Shown here one piece after another: positions 1-7,223 of a stretch of 49,841 nt of DNA. The notes beneath the pieces were generated by a model. The model made no database searches. It was not told where the DNA came from and saw only the letters and a program-made list of their open reading frames with translations. How positions within the stretch are numbered: position 1 is the first letter of the stretch; each line of letters starts with the position of its first letter. A program made the position numbers and the translations under genes. This DNA is from Candidatus Dependentiae bacterium (GTDB lineage Bacteria; Babelota; Babeliae; Babelales; Vermiphilaceae), in the NCBI GenBank assembly GCA_026389015.1, contig JAPLIR010000023.1, positions 1 through 49,841 of the forward strand, read 5' to 3'.

Positions 1-1181
1 TAAGCCAACTGATGAAACAGTCTTCAGGTTTGGGTGGATTATTTACCTACTTAGATTTGTTTTCTGGTGGTGCCCTGAGTAAATGTACATTGTTTGCATT
101 GGGCATCGGGCCTTACATTACTGCATCGATTATGATGCAAATGTTAAGTATGACCATTCCATCATTAGAACAACTAATGAAGGAAGGTGAATACGGACGT
201 AAGATTGTTAATCAATACACGCGTTATTTAACGTTTGGTGTCAGTATCATGCAGGGTCTAGGGTATGCCATGCTGGTTGAAAAATTTAATCTAGTTCTTG
301 ACCCAGGTTGGGGATTCCGGATTATGTTTATTTTAACATTAACGGTAGGTTCCATGATTACTATGTGGCTTGGTGAGCAAATCTCACTATTTGGCATTGG
401 TAATGGTAGTTCCATGATAATTTTTGCGGGTATTGTTGCTCGTTTCCCTGACGATGTTATTAGAGTATTGGGTTCTGTAGAGCAGGGGCTTATGGGTTGG
501 GAAACAGCAGTTATTATTGCTGTTGTTTTTGTAGCCATTACTGCCTGCATTGTCTTTTTAGAAAAAGGCGAACGAAAAATACCGGTACAATATACCAGAC
601 GTGTAGTTGGACAAAGGGTGTATGGCGGTCAAAGCTCCTATATACCATTTAAAATTAATACGGCCGGTGTTATGCCAGTGATTTTTTCGAGTGCTGTGTT
701 GAATATCCCAGTATTTCTTTTTTCTATGCTTGCCACACGTTTTGATTTCTTTAAAACGCTTGCTGAGCATTTTAGTTATACGGGAATTCTCTATAATATG
801 TTAAATTTTGTGCTTATTATATTTTTCTCTTTCTTCTACACTGCATTGGTATTTAATCCTGATGAGCTTGCTGATAATATTAAGAAAAGTGGTGGATTTA
901 TTCCTGGCATTCGTCCTGGAAGAAAAACTGCTGAATTTTTTAATTATATTTTGAATCGCATTGGTTTGATTGGAGCCATTTATTTGGGTCTTCTTGCATT
1001 ATCACCAACCATTTTGAGTGTTTTTATTAAAATACCATTCAATTTGGGCGGTACGGCATTACTGATCGTTGTTGGTGTTGCCTTAGATACTGCGGCTCAA
1101 ATTGAAGCTTATTTGATTGAGCATCGTTATGAAGGGTTTCTGTCAAGCGGCAGAATGAAAGCTAGAGGAGTAGCACGTTGA
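1..1181 (+). CDS. secY: Protein translocase subunit SecY (5' end cut off)
   Basis: SecY is the channel subunit of the SecYEG translocon, which moves signal-bearing proteins across and into the inner membrane. The reading frame is open to the window edge, so roughly the first 50 residues are missing; the internal Met at base 12 is not the start. Visible family signatures are FSGGALS followed by FALGIGPYITASI, the stretch EGEYGRKIVNQYTRY, ERKIPVQYTRR with VYGGQSSYIPFKIN, and PGIRPGRKT in the cytosolic loop, with about nine hydrophobic membrane helices. Position directly before adk, map and infA is the classic end of the spc operon. The TGA stop overlaps the TTG start of adk. The many exported proteins in this window would depend on this channel. 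Identification is certain. Confidence 0.97.
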   Translation, partial: SQLMKQSSGLGGLFTYLDLFSGGALSKCTLFALGIGPYITASIMMQMLSMTIPSLEQLMKEGEYGRKIVNQYTRYLTFGVSIMQGLGYAMLVEKFNLVLDPGWGFRIMFILTLTVGSMITMWLGEQISLFGIGNGSSMIIFAGIVARFPDDVIRVLGSVEQGLMGWETAVIIAVVFVAITACIVFLEKGERKIPVQYTRRVVGQRVYGGQSSYIPFKINTAGVMPVIFSSAVLNIPVFLFSMLATRFDFFKTLAEHFSYTGILYNMLNFVLIIFFSFFYTALVFNPDELADNIKKSGGFIPGIRPGRKTAEFFNYILNRIGLIGAIYLGLLALSPTILSVFIKIPFNLGGTALLIVVGVALDTAAQIEAYLIEHRYEGFLSSGRMKARGVAR

Positions 1182-1876
1182 ACTCCAAGACTGATGTTAT
1201 TATATTAATTGGCCCACCTGGCGCAGGCAAAGGATCACTGGCTAATCTATGTATTAAAAATCTTGGCTGGAAACAATTGTCAACTGGTAATTTGTGCAGA
1301 AAGCATATAGCTGAACAGACAGAAATTGGTAAGCAGATAGATTTTGCTATAAAATCTGGTAAACTAGTTTCTGATAGTCTTATGACTGGTGTTGTTGACG
1401 AATGGCTTTCAAGTCAAATTGGTCGGGTTCCGGCGGTTATTTTAGATGGCTTTCCAAGAACAGTTGCGCAAGCAAAAGCTCTTGGTGAGTATTTAAAGGA
1501 TAAAGAAAGCCATTTGAAATTGACCGTTGTAAAACTGTTTATTTCACATGAAAAAGTGATTGCACGTTTGTGCAATCGATATATTTGTTCAAACATTGAG
1601 TGTCAGGCTATTTATTCGCTGAGTACTGGATCAACGTTAGTTCCGCAAAAAGAGATGATATGCGATACTTGTGGAAATCCACTTACAAAAAGAAAAGATG
1701 ATGAAGAAGAAGCAATAGTAGAACGTTTGCAAATATATCGTAAACACGAACAAGATCTTTTAAATTTTTATATTAACGCACAACATGCCGTTACAGAGTG
1801 TAATGTTGAGCGGTCTCTTAATGAGATATTTGAGGATTTTAAAAGATTGATGGGAATAGGACTTAAAGCTGGATGA
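1178..1876 (+). CDS. adk: Adenylate kinase with zinc-type lid
   Basis: Adenylate kinase interconverts ATP plus AMP and two ADP in the cytosol. The protein is 232 residues. It has the P-loop GPPGAGKGS near residues 12-20, the AMP-site sequence STGNLCR, the LDGFPRT motif near residue 90, and a lid with four cysteines in two pairs (YICSNIEC and ICDTC), so a structural zinc is likely; the first pair is spaced C-x4-C instead of the usual C-x2-C. The start is TTG, chosen because AGAGGAG lies 7 bases upstream and because it overlaps the secY stop by the pattern TTGA. It overlaps map by ATGA, so secY-adk-map are translationally coupled. Confidence 0.96.
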   Translation: MNSKTDVIILIGPPGAGKGSLANLCIKNLGWKQLSTGNLCRKHIAEQTEIGKQIDFAIKSGKLVSDSLMTGVVDEWLSSQIGRVPAVILDGFPRTVAQAKALGEYLKDKESHLKLTVVKLFISHEKVIARLCNRYICSNIECQAIYSLSTGSTLVPQKEMICDTCGNPLTKRKDDEEEAIVERLQIYRKHEQDLLNFYINAQHAVTECNVERSLNEIFEDFKRLMGIGLKAG

Positions 1877-2637
1877 TTACTTTAAAAAATAAAGCTTCCA
1901 TTGCCAAAATGGAGGAAGCAGGACAACTTCTAGTTGATATTGTTGATACTATGACTTTTTTGCTGCAACCGGGAACAAGTACTTTAGATATTGACACTTG
2001 GATTGCACAAGAATTAAAAAAAAGAGATTTGACATCAAAAACACGTGGCTATATGGGATATAAACATTCCAGCTGTGTCTCTGTTAATGATGAAGTAGTT
2101 CATGGAGTTCCATCTGCTCATTCGATTTTAAAGGATGGGGATTTGGTTAAAGTTGACATATGCGCTTCCTTCAAGGGTTACTGTGCTGATATGGCACGTT
2201 CATTCATTATTGGAAAACCTGCTGATGCTTCTATTCAAAAATTGGTTGAAGCAACACAGCGAGCTTTAGATAAGGGTATTGAAAAGGCTCGTGCGGGCAA
2301 TCGCTTATCTGATATTTCAGCTGCGATACAAGAAGAAGCTGAAATGCATGGATTTGGTGTAGTGCGTGATTTTGCAGGACATGGTATTGGGAAATCCATG
2401 CACGAGGATCCAGAAGTGTTAAACTATGGAAAACCTGGTATGGGCCCAATATTGCGACCGGGAATGGCATTTGCGTTAGAGCCTATGTTGACTGTGGGTA
2501 AGTATGATGTGTATGTTGCCGATGATGGTTGGACGGCCAAAACAGTAGATAAAAGTTGGGCTTCTCATGTGGAAGACACGGTTGTTATCACTGAGGGCAA
2601 TCCAAGAATTTTAACAAGAAAAATAACCACGGATTAA
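1873..2637 (+). CDS. map: Methionine aminopeptidase, type I
   Basis: Removes the initiator methionine from nascent proteins, using two metal ions. The 254-residue length is normal for type Ia enzymes. The metal and catalytic residues are visible in order: the His of HGVPS, Asp in KVDICASF and in CADMARSF, His in GHGIGKSMHEDP, Glu in ALEPMLTVG and Glu in HVEDTVVIT. It starts inside the adk stop (ATGA overlap) and is followed after 15 bases by infA, the usual spc-operon order adk-map-infA. No unusual feature. Confidence 0.97.
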   Translation: MITLKNKASIAKMEEAGQLLVDIVDTMTFLLQPGTSTLDIDTWIAQELKKRDLTSKTRGYMGYKHSSCVSVNDEVVHGVPSAHSILKDGDLVKVDICASFKGYCADMARSFIIGKPADASIQKLVEATQRALDKGIEKARAGNRLSDISAAIQEEAEMHGFGVVRDFAGHGIGKSMHEDPEVLNYGKPGMGPILRPGMAFALEPMLTVGKYDVYVADDGWTAKTVDKSWASHVEDTVVITEGNPRILTRKITTD

Positions 2638-2652
2638 GGATTTGAAAGTTCT

Positions 2653-2877
2653 ATGAAACAAAAAGAAGATGTAATAAAAGTTGATGGTGTTGTGAAGGAA
2701 ACATTGCCGAATGCCATGTTTCGTGTCGTTATTGAAGGTGGGCATGAAGTATTGGCACATGTTTCTGGAAAAATGCGCATGCATTACATCAGAATTTTGC
2801 CAGGTGATAAGGTTGCCTTGGAACTTTCACCATATGATTTGACTCGGGGAAGAATTGTATTGCGCTATAAAACATAA
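2653..2877 (+). CDS. infA: Translation initiation factor IF-1
   Basis: IF-1 is a single OB-fold protein that occupies the ribosomal A site during initiation. The 74-residue protein matches the family from end to end: [18 protein letters not shown]-type [18 protein letters not shown] and [16 protein letters not shown]. Its place between map and rpmJ is conserved across bacteria. The Shine-Dalgarno AAGGA lies rather far upstream (about 12 bases), next to the map stop, which fits coupled translation. Confidence 0.97.
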   Translation: MKQKEDVIKVDGVVKETLPNAMFRVVIEGGHEVLAHVSGKMRMHYIRILPGDKVALELSPYDLTRGRIVLRYKT

Positions 2878-2906
2878 CGAATGATTGTTGCATAAGGAAC
2901 TCAGCG

Positions 2907-3023
2907 ATGAAAGTACGAACATCTGTTAAAAAAATTTGTAAAGAGTGTTGCATTATTAAACGTGCTGGTGTTGTCCGTGTGCTTTGTAAAAAAAGCGCTC
3001 GTCATAAACAACGTCAAGGTTAA
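2907..3023 (+). CDS. rpmJ: 50S ribosomal protein L36 (bL36), zinc-binding form
   Basis: A 38-codon gene too short for most ORF filters. The product begins [19 protein letters not shown] and ends SARHKQRQG, the normal length and sequence of bL36. Cys11, Cys14, Cys27 and His33 form the zinc site, so this is the zinc-ligand (C+) form. AAGGAAC lies 5-9 bases before the ATG. It sits between infA and rpsM as in most bacteria. Confidence 0.95.
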   Translation: MKVRTSVKKICKECCIIKRAGVVRVLCKKSARHKQRQG

Positions 3024-3044
3024 CGCACTAGAGCAAGGGATTGT

Positions 3045-3434
3045 ATGGCTAGAATAGAAGGTGTTAATTTACCATCTAACAAAAGAATTGAATATGGATT
3101 GACCTATCTTTTTGGTATAGGTTTAAAGTTATCGCAAGATGTTTTAACAAAACTAAAAATTAGTTATGACAAACGTGTGAGAGACTTATCTGACGAAGAA
3201 GTTGCAGCGATTCAAAAAGAAGTTTCTAATAATTATATGACGGAAGGTGAATTGCGTAAAGATATCGCAATGAACATCAAGCGTCTACAAGAAATTGGGT
3301 CGTATCGTGGATCACGTCATAAAAAAGGCTTACCTGCACGTGGACAACGTACTAAGACCAATGCTAGAACTCGCAAGGGACCTCGTAAAGCTGGCGGTCA
3401 AGTTGCATTGAAGCGTAAAGTAACCAAAAAATAA
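3045..3434 (+). CDS. rpsM: 30S ribosomal protein S13 (uS13)
   Basis: S13 sits in the head of the small subunit and contacts tRNA and 23S rRNA. The 129-residue protein starts [21 protein letters not shown] and has the helix-two-turn-helix core and the conserved C-terminal stretch [26 protein letters not shown], followed by a basic tail. Family length is about 120. It follows rpmJ in the alpha operon. Starts ATG with GCAAGGGA upstream. Confidence 0.97.
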   Translation: MARIEGVNLPSNKRIEYGLTYLFGIGLKLSQDVLTKLKISYDKRVRDLSDEEVAAIQKEVSNNYMTEGELRKDIAMNIKRLQEIGSYRGSRHKKGLPARGQRTKTNARTRKGPRKAGGQVALKRKVTKK

Positions 3435-3476
3435 TTAATAAACCTTGAATGATACGTTAGTGATTTAAAGGACAGA

Positions 3477-3860
3477 ATGGCATACAAAAAAAAGTCTAAA
3501 AAAACCAAAAGACAGGTTGATTTAGCAGTAGCACACGTGAAGTCTACTTTTAATAACACCCTTGTTTCGATTACTACTACCGGTGGTGATGTTCTTCTTC
3601 AAGGTAGCTCTGGTAGATTAGGTTTTAAGGGTTCACGTAAAGGGACACCATTTGCGGCAACGCAAATAGGTACTGGTCTTGCTAAAGATATGGTTGCGCT
3701 AGGCATTAGAAGTGTTGAAGTGAACTTGCAAGGACCTGGATCAGGAAGAGATTCAATAGTGCGTGCGTTTCAATCTTCAGGGTTGAATGTTACTGTTTTG
3801 CGTGATGTAACCCCGTTGCCTCACAATGGTACCCGAGCTCCCAAAAAGCGCCGAGTATAA
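3477..3860 (+). CDS. rpsK: 30S ribosomal protein S11 (uS11)
   Basis: S11 forms part of the mRNA exit platform of the small subunit. The 127-residue protein contains the family signatures AHVKSTFNNTLVSIT, GFKGSRKGTPFAA, VNLQGPGSGRDSIVRAF and the C-terminal DVTPLPHNGTRAPKKRRV. The basic N-terminus MAYKKKSKKTKR is typical of bacterial S11. AAAGGACAGA precedes the ATG. The gap to rpsD is about 75 bases and carries a short direct repeat. Confidence 0.97.
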   Translation: MAYKKKSKKTKRQVDLAVAHVKSTFNNTLVSITTTGGDVLLQGSSGRLGFKGSRKGTPFAATQIGTGLAKDMVALGIRSVEVNLQGPGSGRDSIVRAFQSSGLNVTVLRDVTPLPHNGTRAPKKRRV

Positions 3861-3878
3861 GAACGGTATACGTAACGG

Positions 3879-3930
3879 AGATATGATAAGTTTTATAATA
3901 TGGCGGTAATGTCATTCCAGATATGATAAG
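3879..3930 (+). repeat. 12-bp direct repeat upstream of rpsD
   Basis: The sequence AGATATGATAAG occurs at 3879-3890 and again at 3919-3930, exactly 40 bases apart, in the leader between rpsK and rpsD. The second copy ends in the purine-rich AAGG used as the rpsD ribosome-binding site. Direct duplication is visible; whether it matters for S4 autoregulation, known from other bacteria, is only a guess. Confidence 0.6.
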
Positions 3931-3936
3931 GTGAAC

Positions 3937-4539
3937 ATGGAAAGAAAACCAACAGGATTTGCTGATCAAAACGCTAAGCGTGGTACAAGTAGCAGAAAGA
4001 CTACGGATAACAGTGCGGAACAACCTTCCAAGCGTCCGGGTAAAAAGCTTTCTGAATACGGTAAGCAATTAGCTGAAAAACAAAAAGTAAAAGGCATCTA
4101 TGGCATGCGAGAAAGTCAATTTAGACGTTTCTTTAGTATTGCTATTCAGACACGTGAAGGCGCAACAGGCGAAAACTTATTGAGTTTGTTGGAAAGACGT
4201 CTTGATAATACTATCTACAGACTAAAGATGGCTACAACACGTGTGCAAGCTCGTCAAATTATTGTCCATGGCCACATTAAGGTTAATGGCAAAAAGGTGT
4301 CATCACCTTCTTTCTTGGTATCATTGAATGATGAAATATCATTGGGTGCTACTGTTGCTAATAAGGCAGCGTTTTTGGAGCAAGTTATAGATAAAAGATT
4401 GAAAATGGCGATCAAAGTTCCAGAATGGTTAGAACTTGATAAGAACGAGCGTAAGGGACGTGTGTTACGTAATCCTGCTCGTACTGATATTCAAGTTCCA
4501 ATTGAAGAGCACTTGATTGTAGAGTTGTACTCTAAGTAA
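3937..4539 (+). CDS. rpsD: 30S ribosomal protein S4 (uS4) with unusual N-terminus
   Basis: S4 is a primary 16S rRNA-binding protein and often represses its own operon. From the SEYGKQLAEKQKVKGIYGMRE stretch onward the protein is ordinary, including the S4 RNA-binding domain (LDNTIYRLKMATTRVQARQ, HGHIKVNGKKV) and the C-terminus EEHLIVELYSK. The first about 38 residues differ from the family: the usual GP-x-x-RLxRREG segment is absent and is replaced by a polar, basic stretch rich in Ser, Thr, Lys. I use ATG 3937 because AAGGTG lies 5-6 bases upstream; an in-frame GTG at 3931 is the alternative. No in-frame extension upstream exists (stop at 3907). Confidence 0.93.
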   Translation: MERKPTGFADQNAKRGTSSRKTTDNSAEQPSKRPGKKLSEYGKQLAEKQKVKGIYGMRESQFRRFFSIAIQTREGATGENLLSLLERRLDNTIYRLKMATTRVQARQIIVHGHIKVNGKKVSSPSFLVSLNDEISLGATVANKAAFLEQVIDKRLKMAIKVPEWLELDKNERKGRVLRNPARTDIQVPIEEHLIVELYSK

Positions 4540-4589
4540 TTAGTGTTGTTACGTATAGTACGATTTTTTTATTATTAGCAGGAGATTAC

Positions 4590-5636
4590 ATGGATAGGAA
4601 GGAGTATAAACCTTTGACTATTCCACGCTTGAGTTGGAATAAAAAAGAACTAACAAGTTCTTATGGTGAGTTAGTTGCTCAACCATTAGAGCCTGGGTTC
4701 GGTATTACCTTAGGGAATGCTTTACGACGAATACTCTTAGGCGCTGTTGAAGGTTCAGCCGTGACATCAGTCACCATTAAGGGCGTTAATAATGAGTTTT
4801 CGGTTGTTGAGGGTGTTATAGAAGATACCATGCAGCTGGTGCTTAATATTAAAGATATCGTTATCCGTAATAAAGAGGGTAAGCCCGGTACAATGCGTCT
4901 TACGATTAAGGGAGAAGCTACTGCTCGTGTTGCAGATATCGTTGCAGATGAGCATTTAGAATTAGTAAACCTTGATCATGTTATTGCGCATGTTGCTCCA
5001 GGTGGCGAACTTGATATCGAGTTCTTTGTTGAAAACGGTAGAGGTTATCGCGTAGCGCAATGGCCTGAAAGAAAAGCTTTCTTAGAAGATGGCCGCATTT
5101 ATGTTGATGCTATGTTCTCTCCGATTAGACAAGTGACTTTTGATGTTGAGAAAACACGTGTTGGTGGCAACATTGACTACGACAAATTGACGCTCAAAAT
5201 TCACACAGATGGTTCTGAAAATCCTCTTGATGTTGTTCATTATTCAGTATCCGTGCTAAGAACACAACTTGAACATTTCTTAGCAAGCGCAGAAATTCCA
5301 TTTAATCAAATTTCTGCATTACCTGAAGAAGAAAAAGAACAAGAGCCAGTTGCTTTAGATGGTTTCGGCCTCAAAGGTGTGCCGGTTGATTTATTGCTCA
5401 AGCCAATTGATGAATTAGAGCTTTCAGTACGTGCGCACAATTGTCTCATTAATGCTGATATTAAACGTGTGATTGACTTAGTGAACATGTCAGAAGATGA
5501 TGTCTTAAGAATTAAAAACTTTGGACGTAAGTCATTGACTGAAGTGAAGGAAAGCATGAAGGCATTTGGTCTTTCTTTCAGCATGGGCATCAAAGAATCA
5601 GACTTAAAAAAAGTATTGAAAAATAACGAAGAATAA
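4590..5636 (+). CDS. rpoA: RNA polymerase alpha subunit
   Basis: The alpha subunit dimerises to nucleate RNA polymerase assembly, and its C-terminal domain binds UP elements and activators. The 348-residue protein has the N-terminal dimer domain with GFGITLGNALRRILLGAVEGSAVTS, FSVVEGVIEDTMQLVLNIK, and the C-terminal domain (about 265-335) with ELSVRAHNCLINADI, IKNFGRKSLTEVKE. Both domains are complete. AGCAGGAGATTAC precedes ATG. It lies between rpsD and rplQ, the usual alpha-operon position. Confidence 0.98.
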   Translation: MDRKEYKPLTIPRLSWNKKELTSSYGELVAQPLEPGFGITLGNALRRILLGAVEGSAVTSVTIKGVNNEFSVVEGVIEDTMQLVLNIKDIVIRNKEGKPGTMRLTIKGEATARVADIVADEHLELVNLDHVIAHVAPGGELDIEFFVENGRGYRVAQWPERKAFLEDGRIYVDAMFSPIRQVTFDVEKTRVGGNIDYDKLTLKIHTDGSENPLDVVHYSVSVLRTQLEHFLASAEIPFNQISALPEEEKEQEPVALDGFGLKGVPVDLLLKPIDELELSVRAHNCLINADIKRVIDLVNMSEDDVLRIKNFGRKSLTEVKESMKAFGLSFSMGIKESDLKKVLKNNEE

Positions 5637-5675
5637 GTAAATTATTTACTGCATTGAAGATCCACTGGAATTACA

Positions 5676-6032
5676 ATGAAACATCAAATTGATAGAAGAA
5701 AATTAAACGTAAAACCCGCTCATAAAAAAGCGCTATTACGTAACCAAGCAATCCATTTAATTACTTATGGTTTCTTGGTTTCTACTAAAGTGCGTGTTAA
5801 AGAAGTACAACGCTTTGTAGAAAAATTGATTACTGTTGCTCGTGTGGGCAATGATTTCAACTCACGTCGTCGCGCACAAGCTATTTTGCCTTATAAGCAA
5901 GATACCTTGTTAAAGTTGTTCACTGATATTGCACCTAAATATGCACAACGCCCAGGTGGTTACACCCGCGTTATTCCTATGGGTCAAAGAAAAAGTGATA
6001 CTGCTACGATTGCAAGATTGGAATGGGTATAA
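5676..6032 (+). CDS. rplQ: 50S ribosomal protein L17 (bL17)
   Basis: bL17 lines the outside of the peptide exit tunnel. The 118-residue protein carries the family signatures RRKLNVKPAHKKALLRNQ, LVSTKVRVKEVQRFVEKLITVAR and the C-terminal GGYTRVIPMGQRKSDTATIARLEWV (shown in part here by its ends). Length is normal. It ends the ribosomal operon; the next gene starts only 6 bases downstream and is probably cotranscribed. Confidence 0.96.
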   Translation: MKHQIDRRKLNVKPAHKKALLRNQAIHLITYGFLVSTKVRVKEVQRFVEKLITVARVGNDFNSRRRAQAILPYKQDTLLKLFTDIAPKYAQRPGGYTRVIPMGQRKSDTATIARLEWV

Positions 6033-6038
6033 CAACCT

Positions 6039-6272
6039 ATGATGCAAGAGACCCTGAACAAAATAGATCAGGTATTTAGTCAACTAAGACCAATGGTTCA
6101 AAGAGATGGCGGCGATATTGAGTTCGTCAAGTTTGAACAAGGTATTGTGTATGTAAGAATGCATGGTGCTTGTGTTGGTTGTCCAGCATCAATGTACACC
6201 TTGAAGCTTGGCCTTGAAGATTCTCTTAAAGAGCAAGTTCCTGGTGTTACTGAAGTTGTACAGGTTGATTAA
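6039..6272 (+). CDS. NifU C-terminal-domain (Nfu-type) Fe-S cluster protein
   Basis: A 77-residue stand-alone NifU-like C-terminal domain, which carries an Fe-S cluster and hands it to target proteins. The family core is plain: LRPMVQRDGGDIEF and GACVGCPASMYTLKLGLE, with the cluster-binding CxxC at Cys48 and Cys51, then VPGVTEVVQVD. There are tandem ATG codons at 6039 and 6042 and only a weak ribosome-binding site, so translation may be coupled to rplQ 6 bases upstream. It could deliver clusters to radical SAM proteins such as the HemW-like protein in this window (inference). A 17-bp hairpin ends the unit. Confidence 0.9.
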   Translation: MMQETLNKIDQVFSQLRPMVQRDGGDIEFVKFEQGIVYVRMHGACVGCPASMYTLKLGLEDSLKEQVPGVTEVVQVD

Positions 6273-6301
6273 ATAACATCAATTGCATTATCAAAAAAAT
6301 T

Positions 6302-6346
6302 AAAGCCTTTGTAATAAGAATATAACGCTTATTACAAAGGCTTTTT
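6302..6346 (+). terminator. Hairpin terminator after the ribosomal operon
   Basis: Perfect 17-bp stem: AAAGCCTTTGTAATAAG (6302-6318) and its complement (6328-6344) around a 9-base loop. The 3' arm runs into TTTTT. On the other strand it is followed by a T-rich run as well, so it could stop transcription in either direction. Confidence 0.85.
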
Positions 6347-6595
6347 GGTTGTCTGGTATTTTTTAAATTGCATCTCCAATAAATTAAGTCGCTAGAACAT
6401 CTTCTGTCTTTTCAGTACATCGACTCTAAAAACTTGGTTTTTTTCGACCCCACGTCATTCTAATTGGATTAATTGATTCATGCCATGAATATATTGATTT
6501 TCTAATTGAAAATATGTCATCATGGGGTAGAATATGAAGTTATTAGTTGAATTATAGGGTAATTCCAGGTTTGTTTGCCTGACATGGAGAGAGAG
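6347..6595 (+). promoter_or_regulatory. Gene-free leader with candidate promoter for the exported-protein pair
   Basis: No coding sequence is convincing here. A candidate sigma-70 promoter is TTGAAA (6506-6511), 16-base spacer, TAGAAT (6528-6533), which would give a leader of about 55 bases before the ATG at 6596. It is the first such site after the operon terminator. The match is by eye only; AT-rich DNA gives such matches by chance. Confidence 0.4.
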
Positions 6596-7186
6596 ATGAA
6601 AAGAAATATTTTATTGTTATTGGTTTTAGTAGGTATGTGGCAGGCTTTCTCTCTTGAAGGCTCAATTCCCCCGGTTACGGGTGTTGCTACACTTGATACT
6701 TGGCTTGCGCAAACCTATGGTGCGGTCCAAGTTAACGATGCCAATTGGAATTATCTGATACTGTATAACGGGGGTTTTCCTGTTGCATTTGGCAACGCAA
6801 TTTGCAGTTCAAATACTAATCAAGTAGCTGGGTTGATAGATGGGCTTAAAAACTATGTTCATGCCAATCCTAGTTCAAAATATCTAGCTCGTCAGATAAT
6901 GGTTGCTGCTTGTGGCATAGCCTATGGGTACCGAGGTATGAGTGGTTACTATGATGCATTTACACAAAATGGCGTTGAATTTTATGAATGTGATCAAGCT
7001 GCTAAACAGCTTCCTGCCAATCCTCATAATCCTGTAAGGACCGGCCTGAATGAAGCCCCTGCTCGTTGTGGCTATAATAATGACTTCGTATCATTTGGTA
7101 CGCCAGATAGTCAAGAGCAACAAAATGAAGAGGCCATAAAAAAAGGTATAGAACTTGGGGTAGAAATTTTTGGAGAGATATTATAG
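6596..7186 (+). CDS. Exported protein of unknown function
   Basis: I do not recognise this 196-residue protein. It begins MKRNILLLLVLVGMWQAFSLE, a clear signal peptide with probable cleavage after about residue 18-20. The mature part is neutral to acidic, with four cysteines (in ICSSN, AACGI, YECDQ and ARCGY) that could form two disulfides, and an Asn/Gly-rich, aromatic-rich middle. The C-terminus is a short amphipathic helix (EEAIKKGIELGVEIFGEIL). ATG 6596 is used because GGAGAGAG ends just upstream; ATG 6584 and TTG 6575 are in frame but would put charged residues before the signal. Its first bases closely resemble those of the next gene. Confidence 0.75.
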   Translation: MKRNILLLLVLVGMWQAFSLEGSIPPVTGVATLDTWLAQTYGAVQVNDANWNYLILYNGGFPVAFGNAICSSNTNQVAGLIDGLKNYVHANPSSKYLARQIMVAACGIAYGYRGMSGYYDAFTQNGVEFYECDQAAKQLPANPHNPVRTGLNEAPARCGYNNDFVSFGTPDSQEQQNEEAIKKGIELGVEIFGEIL

Positions 7187-7223
7187 ATCGTACTTTTAAA
7201 GACTTTGAAAAATGGAGACAGAA

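Noticed and set aside
12-14. ATG as start of SecY
   Set aside because: Family alignment shows the true N-terminus lies before the window; the frame is open to base 3.
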